From Ruminococcus sp. UNK.MGS-30 (GTDB lineage Bacteria > Bacillota > Clostridia > Oscillospirales > Ruminococcaceae): a stretch of DNA of 64,000 bases. Each line of letters starts with the position of its first letter. The first letter of the stretch is position 1. Of the stretch, positions 52,472 through 60,063 are shown piece after piece. The notes beneath the pieces were generated by a model, which worked only from the letters and a program-made list of their open reading frames with translations, was not told where the DNA came from and did no database searches. Made by a program: the position numbers and the translations under genes. The stretch is from NCBI GenBank assembly GCA_000980705.1, contig LBCK01000006.1:1-64000 (forward strand). The letters are read 5' to 3'.

Positions 52472-53415
52472 ATACACCGCAGTTCGACCTGGGCGCAATG
52501 CTCTCCGCACCGCAGACAGCCATTCAACAGATACCGTGCGATCAGCTCAAACCCTACCATAACCACAAGTTTGAGCTGTATTCCGGTGAACGCCTTGAAG
52601 ATATGGTCGCCAGCATCAAGGAGAATGGTGTGCTGTCACCGATCATCGTTCAGCCTATCGAGGACGGATATGAGATACTGATCGGTCACAACCGCTGGAA
52701 CGCTTCAAAACTCGCAGGACTGCCCACCGTGCCGGCTATCGTCAAGACGGGTTTGACCGAGGACGAGGCAGAAATGTACGTCATCGAGAGTAACGTAATG
52801 CAGCGTGGCTTCGAGAATCTCCGCATCAGCGAACAGGCTGCCGCCGTTGCACTCAGACACAGCGAAATGTTCTCTCAGGGTAAGCGGAATGACATTCTGA
52901 GGGAGCTTGCAGTCCTTGAAAATCCGTCCGCAGAACCCGACAGCTCAACTTTGAATCCAGTGGGTTCAAAGTTAGACACGAGCGAGAGCATCGGAAATAA
53001 GTACGGTGTCAGCAAAGGCTCGGTAGTAAGGCTTATTCGTATCAATAAGCTCACTGATGAGCTGAAAGCCCTTGTGGACAGCGGAGATATTGCTATCCGA
53101 ACAGGCGTGGAGCTTTCTTTCCTTTCTGAAGATACACAGGCTGTTGTCGCTGAATGTGCTGAGGACTGCAAGATCGACATGAAAAACGCTAAGAAGCTCC
53201 GTGCTTCTGCCGACAGCGAGGGCAATATCGACCGTGATACAGTTCAAGCTATTCTTTACGGCGAGGACACCGAGCCGAAAGTGAAGCCCAAAAGTGTGAA
53301 GATCAGCCACGATATTTATACCAAGTATTTCAGCAAAGGCGAGAAGCCGAAAGAGATCACTGATACTATTGAAAAGGCACTTGAACTCTACTTTAAAAAT
53401 ATGGAGGACAAATAA
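52468..53415 (+). CDS. parB: ParB/Spo0J-like partition protein
   Basis: 315 residues. The ParB N domain holds box I NGVLSPIIVQPI and box II ILIGHNRWNASKLAGL (the CTP-binding GHNR motif is an accepted variant of GERRxRA), followed by helix-turn-helix regions (RISEQAAAVALRHSEMFSQG and IGNKYGVSKGSVVRLIRINK) and a C-terminal dimer part. Between the two helical parts, residues about 160-170 (STLNPVGSKLD) are encoded by a 27-bp near-palindrome found again at 59624, which may be its own binding site. Confidence 0.9.
   Translation: MNTPQFDLGAMLSAPQTAIQQIPCDQLKPYHNHKFELYSGERLEDMVASIKENGVLSPIIVQPIEDGYEILIGHNRWNASKLAGLPTVPAIVKTGLTEDEAEMYVIESNVMQRGFENLRISEQAAAVALRHSEMFSQGKRNDILRELAVLENPSAEPDSSTLNPVGSKLDTSESIGNKYGVSKGSVVRLIRINKLTDELKALVDSGDIAIRTGVELSFLSEDTQAVVAECAEDCKIDMKNAKKLRASADSEGNIDRDTVQAILYGEDTEPKVKPKSVKISHDIYTKYFSKGEKPKEITDTIEKALELYFKNMEDK
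52947..52973. repeat. 27-bp near-palindrome inside parB (copy 1)
   Basis: Arms AACTTTGAA and TTCAAAGTT enclose TCCAGTGGG, itself nearly palindromic. It differs from the copy at 59624-59650 at one position only. It lies within the parB reading frame. Confidence 0.85.
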
Positions 53416-53416
53416 T

Positions 53417-54121
53417 ATGAAGAAGATTATTACAACGGTATTCTGCACCGCAATTGCACTCTGCTCAGGCTTGAACGTCTATGCTGCCGAGATCCTTGAA
53501 CGGGACTATATCGAAGCCGAGATTTGGGAGGAGATGTGGAACGGCAAGGGCGATAATGGTCTTGACTTTCCCGAAGCATCATACAAACATCATCTTCTTG
53601 ACAAGTGGCTTGACGAGAACTATGGTTCAGAAGATTATGACTGGACTGAGATAGGAGAGCTTCAATATGAATACAAGGACTACTACCGTCGCCTGATCGA
53701 AGATTGGGATTTTGAGGACGATAATGAGGGTGGCTGGACAATTAACACCGAGGACAACCATTACAGCTTTTTTCTGCTTAACGGTATGTGGCAAATGACA
53801 GACAAGAATGGTGATACCGTTGACACGTTCCCACCGTACAGCACCTTAGAGGAGGACGATCCCGAAATCGCAGACGGTTACGAGATCAACGATGACGGTG
53901 CGGATAGTCCGAGAGTGATAGGTAAGGTCACAGGCGGAACGGAAACGACTTCTGAGGGCGGTTCTTCCGCAGAGGGTAACGATACCACTGTTAGTCCGTC
54001 AGACGGTTCTGAGGGCAATTCTGACGGCTCTGGTGCAAGTTCTCTTGCAATCATTGCAGGAGTGACAGCTCTCGCAGGAGTCGGCGGCGCAGCTTACTAC
54101 TTTACAAGAAAGAGGAAGTGA
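53417..54121 (+). CDS. Secreted or surface-anchored acidic protein
   Basis: About 234 residues: a signal peptide (KKIITTVFCTAIALCSGLNV, cleaved after YAA), an acidic domain with many Trp/Tyr (EIWEEMWNGKGDNGLD, EDYDWTEIGELQYEYKDYYR), a Ser/Gly/Thr spacer and a C-terminal hydrophobic helix plus RKRK stop-transfer (LAGVGGAAYYFTRKRK), without an LPXTG. It should sit on the outside of the membrane. In a partition/mobilisation operon it could affect cell contact or exclude other elements, but that is inference. ATG 53417 has GGAGG upstream. Confidence 0.75.
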   Translation: MKKIITTVFCTAIALCSGLNVYAAEILERDYIEAEIWEEMWNGKGDNGLDFPEASYKHHLLDKWLDENYGSEDYDWTEIGELQYEYKDYYRRLIEDWDFEDDNEGGWTINTEDNHYSFFLLNGMWQMTDKNGDTVDTFPPYSTLEEDDPEIADGYEINDDGADSPRVIGKVTGGTETTSEGGSSAEGNDTTVSPSDGSEGNSDGSGASSLAIIAGVTALAGVGGAAYYFTRKRK

Positions 54122-54125
54122 TTTT

Positions 54126-54533
54126 ATGATTTTTCAAAGCAAACAAAAAGTAAACGGTGCTCCCGTATGGGAAGTCGATATCGACACACAGACGGTAAGG
54201 CACAGAAACCCCAAGACAGGCGAAACAGAGCGTTATGTGTTTCATACCGACCACATCAGGTACTATCTGCACCACATCGAAGAAAAGCGACCCGATCTCT
54301 TGCAGGAGATCGTGGACAAGGGCGAGATTTACAAGCATCTGGACGAGCTTGATACAAAGGTCACAGACGCAGTAAACCGTCAGACCGACTTGCTTATGCA
54401 GTCGAGCCGTGACTATCAGGTTGCCGTTGAATCGGGCAATCTCAATGCTGTTGGCTCAATCGGCAATCTGCTCCGTATGCAGGCGCAGAGAGTCGTTTAC
54501 GATACCATGATCTATCTTTGGAGGGACGAATAA
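54126..54533 (+). CDS. Element protein of 135 aa, possibly TnpV-like
   Basis: A soluble, mostly helical protein. The spacing of HHIEEKRPDLLQEIVDKGEI then YKHLDEL and the later NLLRMQAQRVVYDTMIYL resembles the TnpV family often carried by Firmicute elements, but identity is weak. It follows the surface protein by 4 nt and abuts the zinc-ribbon gene by 1 nt. Confidence 0.6.
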   Translation: MIFQSKQKVNGAPVWEVDIDTQTVRHRNPKTGETERYVFHTDHIRYYLHHIEEKRPDLLQEIVDKGEIYKHLDELDTKVTDAVNRQTDLLMQSSRDYQVAVESGNLNAVGSIGNLLRMQAQRVVYDTMIYLWRDE

Positions 54534-54715
54534 TGTTTTGTGCGAACTGTTACAATGAAATTCCCGCAGGCAAGAGCTATTACAAGCATCAGGACACCAA
54601 TCAGAGCTACTGCTCCCTGGACTGCCTGAATGATTGGCTGATCTATGCTCAGGCTGTAACCCTTGAAACCAGCGAGGGCAAGGAACGTATTGAGGTGAAC
54701 GATGATGACGAGTGA
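54533..54715 (+). CDS. Small zinc-ribbon protein, 60 aa
   Basis: Cys pairs FCANCYNE and YCSLDCLNDW make a probable zinc knuckle; the tail is acidic (VNDDDE). It starts within the stop codon of the previous gene (TAATG) and ends overlapping the IS-broken gene. Function unknown; likely a small element regulator or chaperone. Confidence 0.7.
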   Translation: MFCANCYNEIPAGKSYYKHQDTNQSYCSLDCLNDWLIYAQAVTLETSEGKERIEVNDDDE

Positions 54716-54900
54716 AGATTATATAGAGGACTTGCGGAAAAGCGGAGTTATGCTCATAAAAAATGACGGCACTCTTACTTGACCCGCCCCCTGTCAAGTA
54801 GACAGCGCAAAAAACAAAAATATTCTATGTTGTGACTAAAAGCAGTCTGTGCAATTTGTGCAGGCTGCTTTGTTGTTAGCAAATGGCAAGCACCGACCAG

Positions 54901-55776
54901 CTAAGCAGCATACGCTTCATGGTATTCCATAGGTGTCATGCTGCTCAGTTTGATCTGGTAACGCCTTGTGTTGTAATAGGTTATGTATTCCTCTATCGCT
55001 GAAATCAGTTTGGTCTTATCCGTAAACTTGCGAAGATAATACATCTCCGATTTTAAGATTCCCCACCAACCCTCCATTGGTCCGTTGTCGATGCATCTCC
55101 CAACACGGGACATACTTTGTATCATTCCTGCATCAGTCAGTTTTTGATGAAATAATTTGTTGGTATACTGAAAGCCACGGTCACTGTGGAAGATTGGGTG
55201 AGCATCAGGATTCAATCGAACAGCTTCGTCAAATGTAGAAAACACAAGTTCGTTGTTATTGCTTTCCATAATTTTGTATGTTACAATTCGTCTGTCATAC
55301 AAATCAAGAATTGCGCTGAGATACAGTTTTCTGATCTCTGTTCCTACGTAATATTTAAATTCAGTTACATCTGTAAGCCATTTTTCGTTCGGCTTATCTG
55401 CGTGGAAATCTCTGTTCAGAATATTCTCCGCTGTGAATTGCGGCGTTGATGGAATATATGTATTCTTCTTGACACGGGTAACAGATTTCAGATGAAGAAT
55501 CTGCATCAGTCTGTAGATGCGCTTCTTGTTGAAATGTACATCATGCTCACGGTTGATCACGACCGTCATCTGACGATAACCTAAGATGCCGTTGCGCTCC
55601 TCATAGTGCTGTTTGATCCATTCTACAAGCTGCTCATTGATCTGCTGGCTATGGCTCGGTGTCCGATGCAGCCACTTGTAGTAAGCCGAGCGTGCAACGT
55701 GTACAGCAGCGCAGAGCTTCTGAATCGGATAATGCTCTGCTTCATTCATGTATTTGATTGCAATATACTTGTCCAC
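54901..55776 (-). CDS. IS3-family transposase OrfB
   Basis: 291 residues: HTH_21 (NGILGYRQMTVVINREH) then rve core with DDE: Asp in WLTDVTEFKY, Asp in FHSDRGFQYT, Glu in GWWGILKSEMYYL. It begins just after orfA in the -1 direction and is normally made as a fusion with OrfA. Confidence 0.92.
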   Translation of the reverse strand: MDKYIAIKYMNEAEHYPIQKLCAAVHVARSAYYKWLHRTPSHSQQINEQLVEWIKQHYEERNGILGYRQMTVVINREHDVHFNKKRIYRLMQILHLKSVTRVKKNTYIPSTPQFTAENILNRDFHADKPNEKWLTDVTEFKYYVGTEIRKLYLSAILDLYDRRIVTYKIMESNNNELVFSTFDEAVRLNPDAHPIFHSDRGFQYTNKLFHQKLTDAGMIQSMSRVGRCIDNGPMEGWWGILKSEMYYLRKFTDKTKLISAIEEYITYYNTRRYQIKLSSMTPMEYHEAYAA

Positions 55777-55790
55777 GTTTCGTACTCCGT

Positions 55791-56477
55791 TCAGTGACCG
55801 CCCCCTCTCAGCTCCCTGAGTTTTTTTAACAGTTTAATTTCCATTTCCTGATCTTTAAGCTTTGCTTGTAATATCTTGTTCTCCATACGAAGACGATCAG
55901 CTTCTGTAAGGTCTTCTTGTTTTTTTGATTTTCCTCGATGGTCAATCAGTCCTTCTACACCATTTATTTCATATTTCCTTACCCATGAATATATCTGTTG
56001 ATAAGAAATATTATATTTTTCAACTGTCAGGGTGTAGTTCTTATTATTTTCAATGCAGAAGGCAACAATTTCCGCACGTTCTTCCTGTGTGGTTTTTCTA
56101 CCTTTGTTCATGGCAAGTCCTCTTTCTGAGCGTTTATGCTCTTTAAATCTCTTGCCATTATTATACCATGAAATCCATCTTCTGAGGACAATATCCGTTG
56201 AGATTTTATACTTTATACATATTTCTGTTAAGCTTCCTTTTCCATTGAGGTAATCTTCTACTGCTGCTTCTTTTATTTCATTGGTATAGTGTCGATACGG
56301 TGATGCCTTTGCAACGGATTCGATTCCTTCGGTTTTAGCTCGGCATACCATTCTTTTCATCGTTGTAGCCCCTATGTTGTATTTTCTGGCAATTGCCTTG
56401 TATCCACCTTTACCATCAAGGTATTCCTGTACTGCTGCAACACGTTCTTCACTTGTAAGTGATTTCTTCTTTGACAT
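55791..56477 (-). CDS. IS3-family transposase OrfA, long form with tandem HTH
   Basis: 228 residues, longer than the common 90-170. Three helix-turn-helix segments appear: KGGYKAIARKYNIGATTMKR, KGSLTEICIKYKISTDIVLR and NYTLTVEKYNISYQQIYSW, then a leucine-zipper coil (LRMENKILQAKLKDQEMEIK). This fits the IS150-like OrfA with repeated HTH domains. A slippery TTA-AAA-AAA-C near the end is a candidate -1 frameshift site leading to OrfB. Confidence 0.88.
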   Translation of the reverse strand: MSKKKSLTSEERVAAVQEYLDGKGGYKAIARKYNIGATTMKRMVCRAKTEGIESVAKASPYRHYTNEIKEAAVEDYLNGKGSLTEICIKYKISTDIVLRRWISWYNNGKRFKEHKRSERGLAMNKGRKTTQEERAEIVAFCIENNKNYTLTVEKYNISYQQIYSWVRKYEINGVEGLIDHRGKSKKQEDLTEADRLRMENKILQAKLKDQEMEIKLLKKLRELRGGGH

Positions 56478-56690
56478 AAAATAACCCCCTTTAGAGTTAC
56501 ACCATTTTATTATTTCATGTGTCTACTCTAAGGGGATTATATCAACTGAGATACCGTCTGATTTTCTGAACAAGGCAACAGAGTTCTGCAATTCTATGGG
56601 TTGCAGTTCAGTGATATATGATATTTACGATCCGCAGGACAGCGAGCATACCGAGCTGACTGTTACGGATTGTGGTTATGCGGAATAAGA

Positions 56691-56729
56691 AACGGATAGC
56701 CGTCTGTTGAGGACGGTCTATCCGTGTTT
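56691..56729. terminator. Terminator-like hairpin ending the partition operon
   Basis: ACGGATAG-CCGTC with GGACGG-TCTATCCGT (near-perfect 14-bp stem) right after the broken 72-codon gene; only a short T-rich stretch follows. Confidence 0.6.
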
Positions 56730-56765
56730 GAGTATATTCAGTTACTAAGCTAAATCAGAATTATT

Positions 56766-57782
56766 TTATCTCGTACAAAATACATCCTTATAAAAGAACT
56801 GCGTAAAGCCTCTGCTGCAAGCACGTCCGTTTCCGCGGTCCTTTGTATCGTATTCCAAAACGACAGTCTGCTTATCCAGGCAATCCGGATGCATCTCTCT
56901 GGGAATTTGCACCATATACATCGGCAAATGCAGCCCATCGGGAGAAGCCTCGTATAATTTCTGTAATGAAATCACATCTGTTTTTCTTCCGTTTACATAA
57001 ACCGTAACATCTTCTTTTGCGATCTCCGGTGCAACATCCGTTATATGGACCTTTTCTTCACCGACTACAGTGTCGTATTCTTCTTTTTTGAAATAGACCA
57101 TAGGCCTAAAGGTAAGGAAAAGTGTTTGTACACCTCCGTTATTTACACTCACATTTAACGAATACACCTCACCGTTTCCGATTTTCAGATCAATGACCTC
57201 GTCCCGGTCCGCAATAATATTCCAGCCCCAGCATTCCAAAGAGCTGATCCCATAGCTGTTATCATCTGAATATATGGCATTATAGCTCCCGGCCGGTACA
57301 CGAAGACTATATCGTCCGTTCAGATCCGTCCATGTTCCCATAATAAACGGCGCGGCATCAAAACCATAGCGATATAACATCACCACCGCCGGAAAAGGCT
57401 TTCCGTCAAAATCCGATACCTGTCCCGAAAATGTATAGTATTTACATTCCGTTTCAAAAGTTTCTGATTTACCTCCCGCTTCATAGATGACCCGTAACAT
57501 ATCCGGCTCACAATCCTTATCTTCACGGATCTTAAACACTGCCCCGTATCCGCTTTTGCGCAAACTAATATCTGCATCGTCCCCGTTGCCGAAAGCCGTG
57601 ATGTCCTTATCAAATACAACCTCTCCTTTACACATCCCCAAAATATGAAAGGATATCGGAAACACCAGCTCTTCAAATTCGCAGTATATCCCCACATGAG
57701 ACTCCGGTACAGCCATATCCGGCTGCAAGATCTCACTTTCCTTCTGGGTATAGTTAAAATACCACGCATCCTTTACCTTCAT
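56766..57782 (-). CDS. Beta-rich protein with carboxypeptidase-regulatory-like domain
   Basis: 338 residues, no signal peptide, no transmembrane helix. Residues about 130-190 look like a carboxypeptidase-regulatory (transthyretin-like) domain: FSGQVSDFDGKPFPAVVMLY and WTDLNGRYSLRVPAGSYNA. The rest is beta-rich with no recognised family. AGGAGG lies upstream of the ATG. Such domains are usually found in surface or virion structures, so an origin in a phage or element structural gene is possible. It is a single gene divergent from the HhH/NYN operon. Confidence 0.7.
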   Translation of the reverse strand: MKVKDAWYFNYTQKESEILQPDMAVPESHVGIYCEFEELVFPISFHILGMCKGEVVFDKDITAFGNGDDADISLRKSGYGAVFKIREDKDCEPDMLRVIYEAGGKSETFETECKYYTFSGQVSDFDGKPFPAVVMLYRYGFDAAPFIMGTWTDLNGRYSLRVPAGSYNAIYSDDNSYGISSLECWGWNIIADRDEVIDLKIGNGEVYSLNVSVNNGGVQTLFLTFRPMVYFKKEEYDTVVGEEKVHITDVAPEIAKEDVTVYVNGRKTDVISLQKLYEASPDGLHLPMYMVQIPREMHPDCLDKQTVVLEYDTKDRGNGRACSRGFTQFFYKDVFCTR

Positions 57783-57927
57783 AATTTACCTCCTGAAATC
57801 AAAATTATCTGACAGTTTGTCAAATTCCGATTTAGCAGAGAGAGCCGTATTGTTCTCTCACTTACCACTATTATACCAAACCGCCCCAAAAAAGTCAATC
57901 TCTACACACTTTTTCACACCCTTTTCA

Positions 57928-57956
57928 TTGCAATATACCGCCGTTCGTGCTATAAT
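57928..57956 (+). promoter_or_regulatory. Promoter of the HhH-NYN operon
   Basis: TTGCAA, 17-bp spacer and TGC-TATAAT; leader of about 25 nt ending in GGAGGTG. Confidence 0.8.
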
Positions 57957-57988
57957 TGACTTATAGAGCAGATCGGAGGTGAAATGCA

Positions 57989-58249
57989 ATGGATAACGAA
58001 ACCGAAGAATTAGTAAACCGTGCATTATACAAGCAGATCAAATCAATGAACCGTGCCGAAATGGAGACTTTCGTGAGAAATGTCTTTGCTCAGGGCTATC
58101 AGAGAGCCGAGGAAGAAACGCACCCCATTGATTATGACAGCTTACGAGCCGATCTGAGCAAGATCAAAGGTATCGGAGAAAGTCGGCTTAACGAAATAAT
58201 GTCGGTCATTGATAAACATATCGAAAACACAAGCGATAAAGGAGGATAA
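57989..58249 (+). CDS. Small helix-hairpin-helix protein, 86 aa
   Basis: All-helical. Residues about 55-72 (LSKIKGIGESRLNEIMSVID) form a helix-hairpin-helix with the GIG turn, a non-specific nucleic acid backbone binder seen in nucleases and helicases. The N-terminal helices (NETEELVNRALYKQIKSMNR) may bind a partner. GGAGGTG precedes ATG by 7 nt; 2 nt separate it from the NYN gene, so the two proteins probably work together, the small one guiding the nuclease to nucleic acid. The pair matches no named system I know. Confidence 0.75.
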   Translation: MDNETEELVNRALYKQIKSMNRAEMETFVRNVFAQGYQRAEEETHPIDYDSLRADLSKIKGIGESRLNEIMSVIDKHIENTSDKGG

Positions 58250-58251
58250 CC

Positions 58252-59580
58252 TTGACCGTTGATACAAAAGAGGTAGTGACTGCCATAGCCTACCTGATTG
58301 GAGTAAGAAAATCGGCATTGGAAACGAGTTTCAGGGAAGAATGTCCCGATACCCTCGACACTCTCTATGCCAGCAAAGAAGCGACTATTATCCGCTATCT
58401 GAGCAAGCTGAGGACTTCATTGTTCCAGCATTTCAAAAAGACCGATGACGCTATGCGCTATGACCTGAAAAACCTGACTTCTCTTGAATGGTATGACAAA
58501 GACAATATCCGCCAGCTTGAGAAATGGGGAATACAGGTCATTCAGGCAAATTACCGTTCCGAAAAGTATATGCAGGATCTCACACGGCTTATAAACGAGC
58601 ATATTGACAGCTGTTCGGGGCTTTTCTACGATTGGATAAACTGGGACTATATCAGAAACCTGTTCTACGTCCCGAAATACAATAAGCCGAACGTGATGAA
58701 GGACGAATTTACCAAGTACATGGCGAACATCGAGTATTATCCGTTTCAGCAGTACATATACTGGACACCTGGTAATCACGGCGGTATTCTTTCATCTGAC
58801 CGCAAATTTCTCAAACTTCTGTATGAAATGAACGGCGATGTCTTTTCCGATTACACGAAGTACCGTGATGCCGATGACGATACCAGAAACAACATTTATA
58901 ATTTTATCGACAGTTCAGCCAAGACCGCAATTGCTGTTGACTGCGAAAATTCCAACCCATTCAAACTGTACAGTGTTCTTAAAGGCTTAAATCAAGAAGA
59001 ACTTGCCAGGATCGAAAAAATCACGCTCTATGATGATCCGAACACTACAACAGGCTGGGACTGGCTGTCGAAATTCACGCAGATACCTGTTGAGCATATT
59101 GAGATCGACCGAGTTACCGACAGGAAGTCGCTTGTAGACGTTAGAATGACCGCAAGCGTGGTCGCTGACTTCTACCGGAACGGAGTGACTTCGTTCATCA
59201 TCGTATCGAGCGATTCGGACTATTGGGGCTTGATCGAGAGCCTGCCCGACGCAAACTTCCTTGTAATGTATGAGTACGAAAAGTGCGGTTCAGCGATAAA
59301 GAACGCCCTTACTCAACACGGTATTTACTACTGTTCGATAGACGATTTTTGTTCCGCCGGCACCGAGGATATGAAACGTGCGGTACTCTTTGCGGAGCTT
59401 GAAAAGTATTTGCCCTCGCTTGTCGGTGAGAACCCTCTGGACCTTACCCACAAACTATACGAAGAATCAAGAGTGACGGCTACGAAAAAGGAAATGGAGA
59501 ATTTCTGCAATCGGTACGTCAAGACATTGCGGCTCAAGCTGAACTCCGAGGGAAAGTTTGAGATTGAGATACAGAAATAA
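58252..59580 (+). CDS. NYN/PIN-like nuclease-domain protein
   Basis: 442 residues. A NYN (limkain-b1/PIN-like) nuclease core occupies about 220-375: AIAVDCENSNPFKLYSVLKG with Asp230 and Asn233-like acidic site, then FIIVSSDSDYWGLIESLP with Asp321 and Asp323. These Asp residues match the metal centre of NYN RNases. The first 210 residues are helical and unlike any domain I know (RKSALETSFREECPDTLDTL), and a helical tail follows (375-442). Start is TTG 58252 with AAGGAGG. It is cargo of a mobile element beside restriction genes; RNA cleavage as an anti-phage or element-stabilising system is plausible but unproven. Confidence 0.78.
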   Translation: MTVDTKEVVTAIAYLIGVRKSALETSFREECPDTLDTLYASKEATIIRYLSKLRTSLFQHFKKTDDAMRYDLKNLTSLEWYDKDNIRQLEKWGIQVIQANYRSEKYMQDLTRLINEHIDSCSGLFYDWINWDYIRNLFYVPKYNKPNVMKDEFTKYMANIEYYPFQQYIYWTPGNHGGILSSDRKFLKLLYEMNGDVFSDYTKYRDADDDTRNNIYNFIDSSAKTAIAVDCENSNPFKLYSVLKGLNQEELARIEKITLYDDPNTTTGWDWLSKFTQIPVEHIEIDRVTDRKSLVDVRMTASVVADFYRNGVTSFIIVSSDSDYWGLIESLPDANFLVMYEYEKCGSAIKNALTQHGIYYCSIDDFCSAGTEDMKRAVLFAELEKYLPSLVGENPLDLTHKLYEESRVTATKKEMENFCNRYVKTLRLKLNSEGKFEIEIQK

Positions 59581-59584
59581 CGGA

Positions 59585-59614
59585 AAAAGGACGGTTCTGG
59601 TGAGCCGTCCTTTC
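59585..59614 (+). terminator. Terminator of the HhH-NYN operon
   Basis: Stem AAAGGACGG/CCGTCCTTT with a 10-base loop, then TTTCG; directly after the NYN stop codon. Confidence 0.75.
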
Positions 59615-59623
59615 GTTATGGTT

Positions 59624-59650
59624 AACTTTGACTCCAGTGGGTTCAAAGTT
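59624..59650. repeat. 27-bp near-palindrome (copy 2)
   Basis: Arms AACTTTGA(C) and TTCAAAGTT around TCCAGTGGG; 26 of 27 positions equal the copy inside parB (52947-52973). It lies in the gap between the NYN operon and the convergent restriction genes. Confidence 0.85.
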
Positions 59651-59715
59651 GAGTTATTATTAGCAGATGGAAGAACAAAAACTATCGGAGAAGCAATCAT
59701 AAGCAGAATATTCTA

Positions 59716-60063
59716 CTAGTGTTCAAGCTCGCTGCCGTTATCAAGAGTGACCTTTACCGACCATTTAGTGCCGTCAAGAATGTCATGATTGATATATTCC
59801 TCATTCCAATCGTCTATATGATATTTTGAGAAAACATCACTGATAAAATCATTCCATTCGGCTATCGTCAGTTCTTTTGTGGTGTCTTCAACTTTACCCT
59901 CACGAAGCATTGAGGGACTAACCATCAGCACGGCATGATTCCCCTCTTTTTTGACCGTCACATTGCCGTAACCGCCAAAGAAACCACCGCAGAAGAAATG
60001 AAACGAAACAGCAGAGAGAATGTGGGCATTATTTCGCATGACCACACCGCTTTCAGTTTGCAT
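59716..60063 (-). CDS. Small protein coupled to the DUF262 gene, unknown
   Basis: Up to 115 residues; ATG 60039 is an alternative start. It overlaps the end of the DUF262 gene by 11 nt. The middle (GGFFGGYGNVTVKKEGNHAV) and acidic C-terminal half suggest a compact alpha/beta fold. No family recognised. As last gene of the restriction operon it may be a regulator or immunity-like component. Confidence 0.65.
   Translation of the reverse strand: MQTESGVVMRNNAHILSAVSFHFFCGGFFGGYGNVTVKKEGNHAVLMVSPSMLREGKVEDTTKELTIAEWNDFISDVFSKYHIDDWNEEYINHDILDGTKWSVKVTLDNGSELEH

Larger units (their letters stand above)
54780..56544 (-). mobile_element. IS3-family insertion sequence, exact ends
   Basis: 1765 bp. 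Both ends begin TGA and share CCCC and AGTAGACA blocks (TGACCCGCCCCC...GTAGACA on the left; TGATATAATCCCC...GTAGACA as complement of the right). ACT is duplicated at 54777-54779 and 56545-56547. The boundaries are confirmed by restoration of the interrupted reading frame. Confidence 0.9.
54702..56688 (+). pseudogene. 72-codon gene interrupted by an IS3-family element
   Basis: The 5' part (54702-54779) encodes MTSEDYIEDLRKSGVMLIKN and DGTLT; the 3' part (56548-56688) encodes EIPSDFLNKATEFCNSMG and ends DCGYAE. Removing 54780-56544 and one copy of ACT restores a single frame of 72 codons. Before the insertion it was the last gene of the ssb-parA-parB operon, coupled to the zinc-ribbon gene by a 14-nt overlap. 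No family recognised. Confidence 0.85.

Noticed and set aside
59467..59700. 77-codon minus-strand frame covering the second 27-bp palindrome
   Set aside because: It overlaps the NYN gene end and the terminator. The resemblance of its NSTLNPLESKL to ParB's STLNPVGSKL comes from the palindrome, not from homology.
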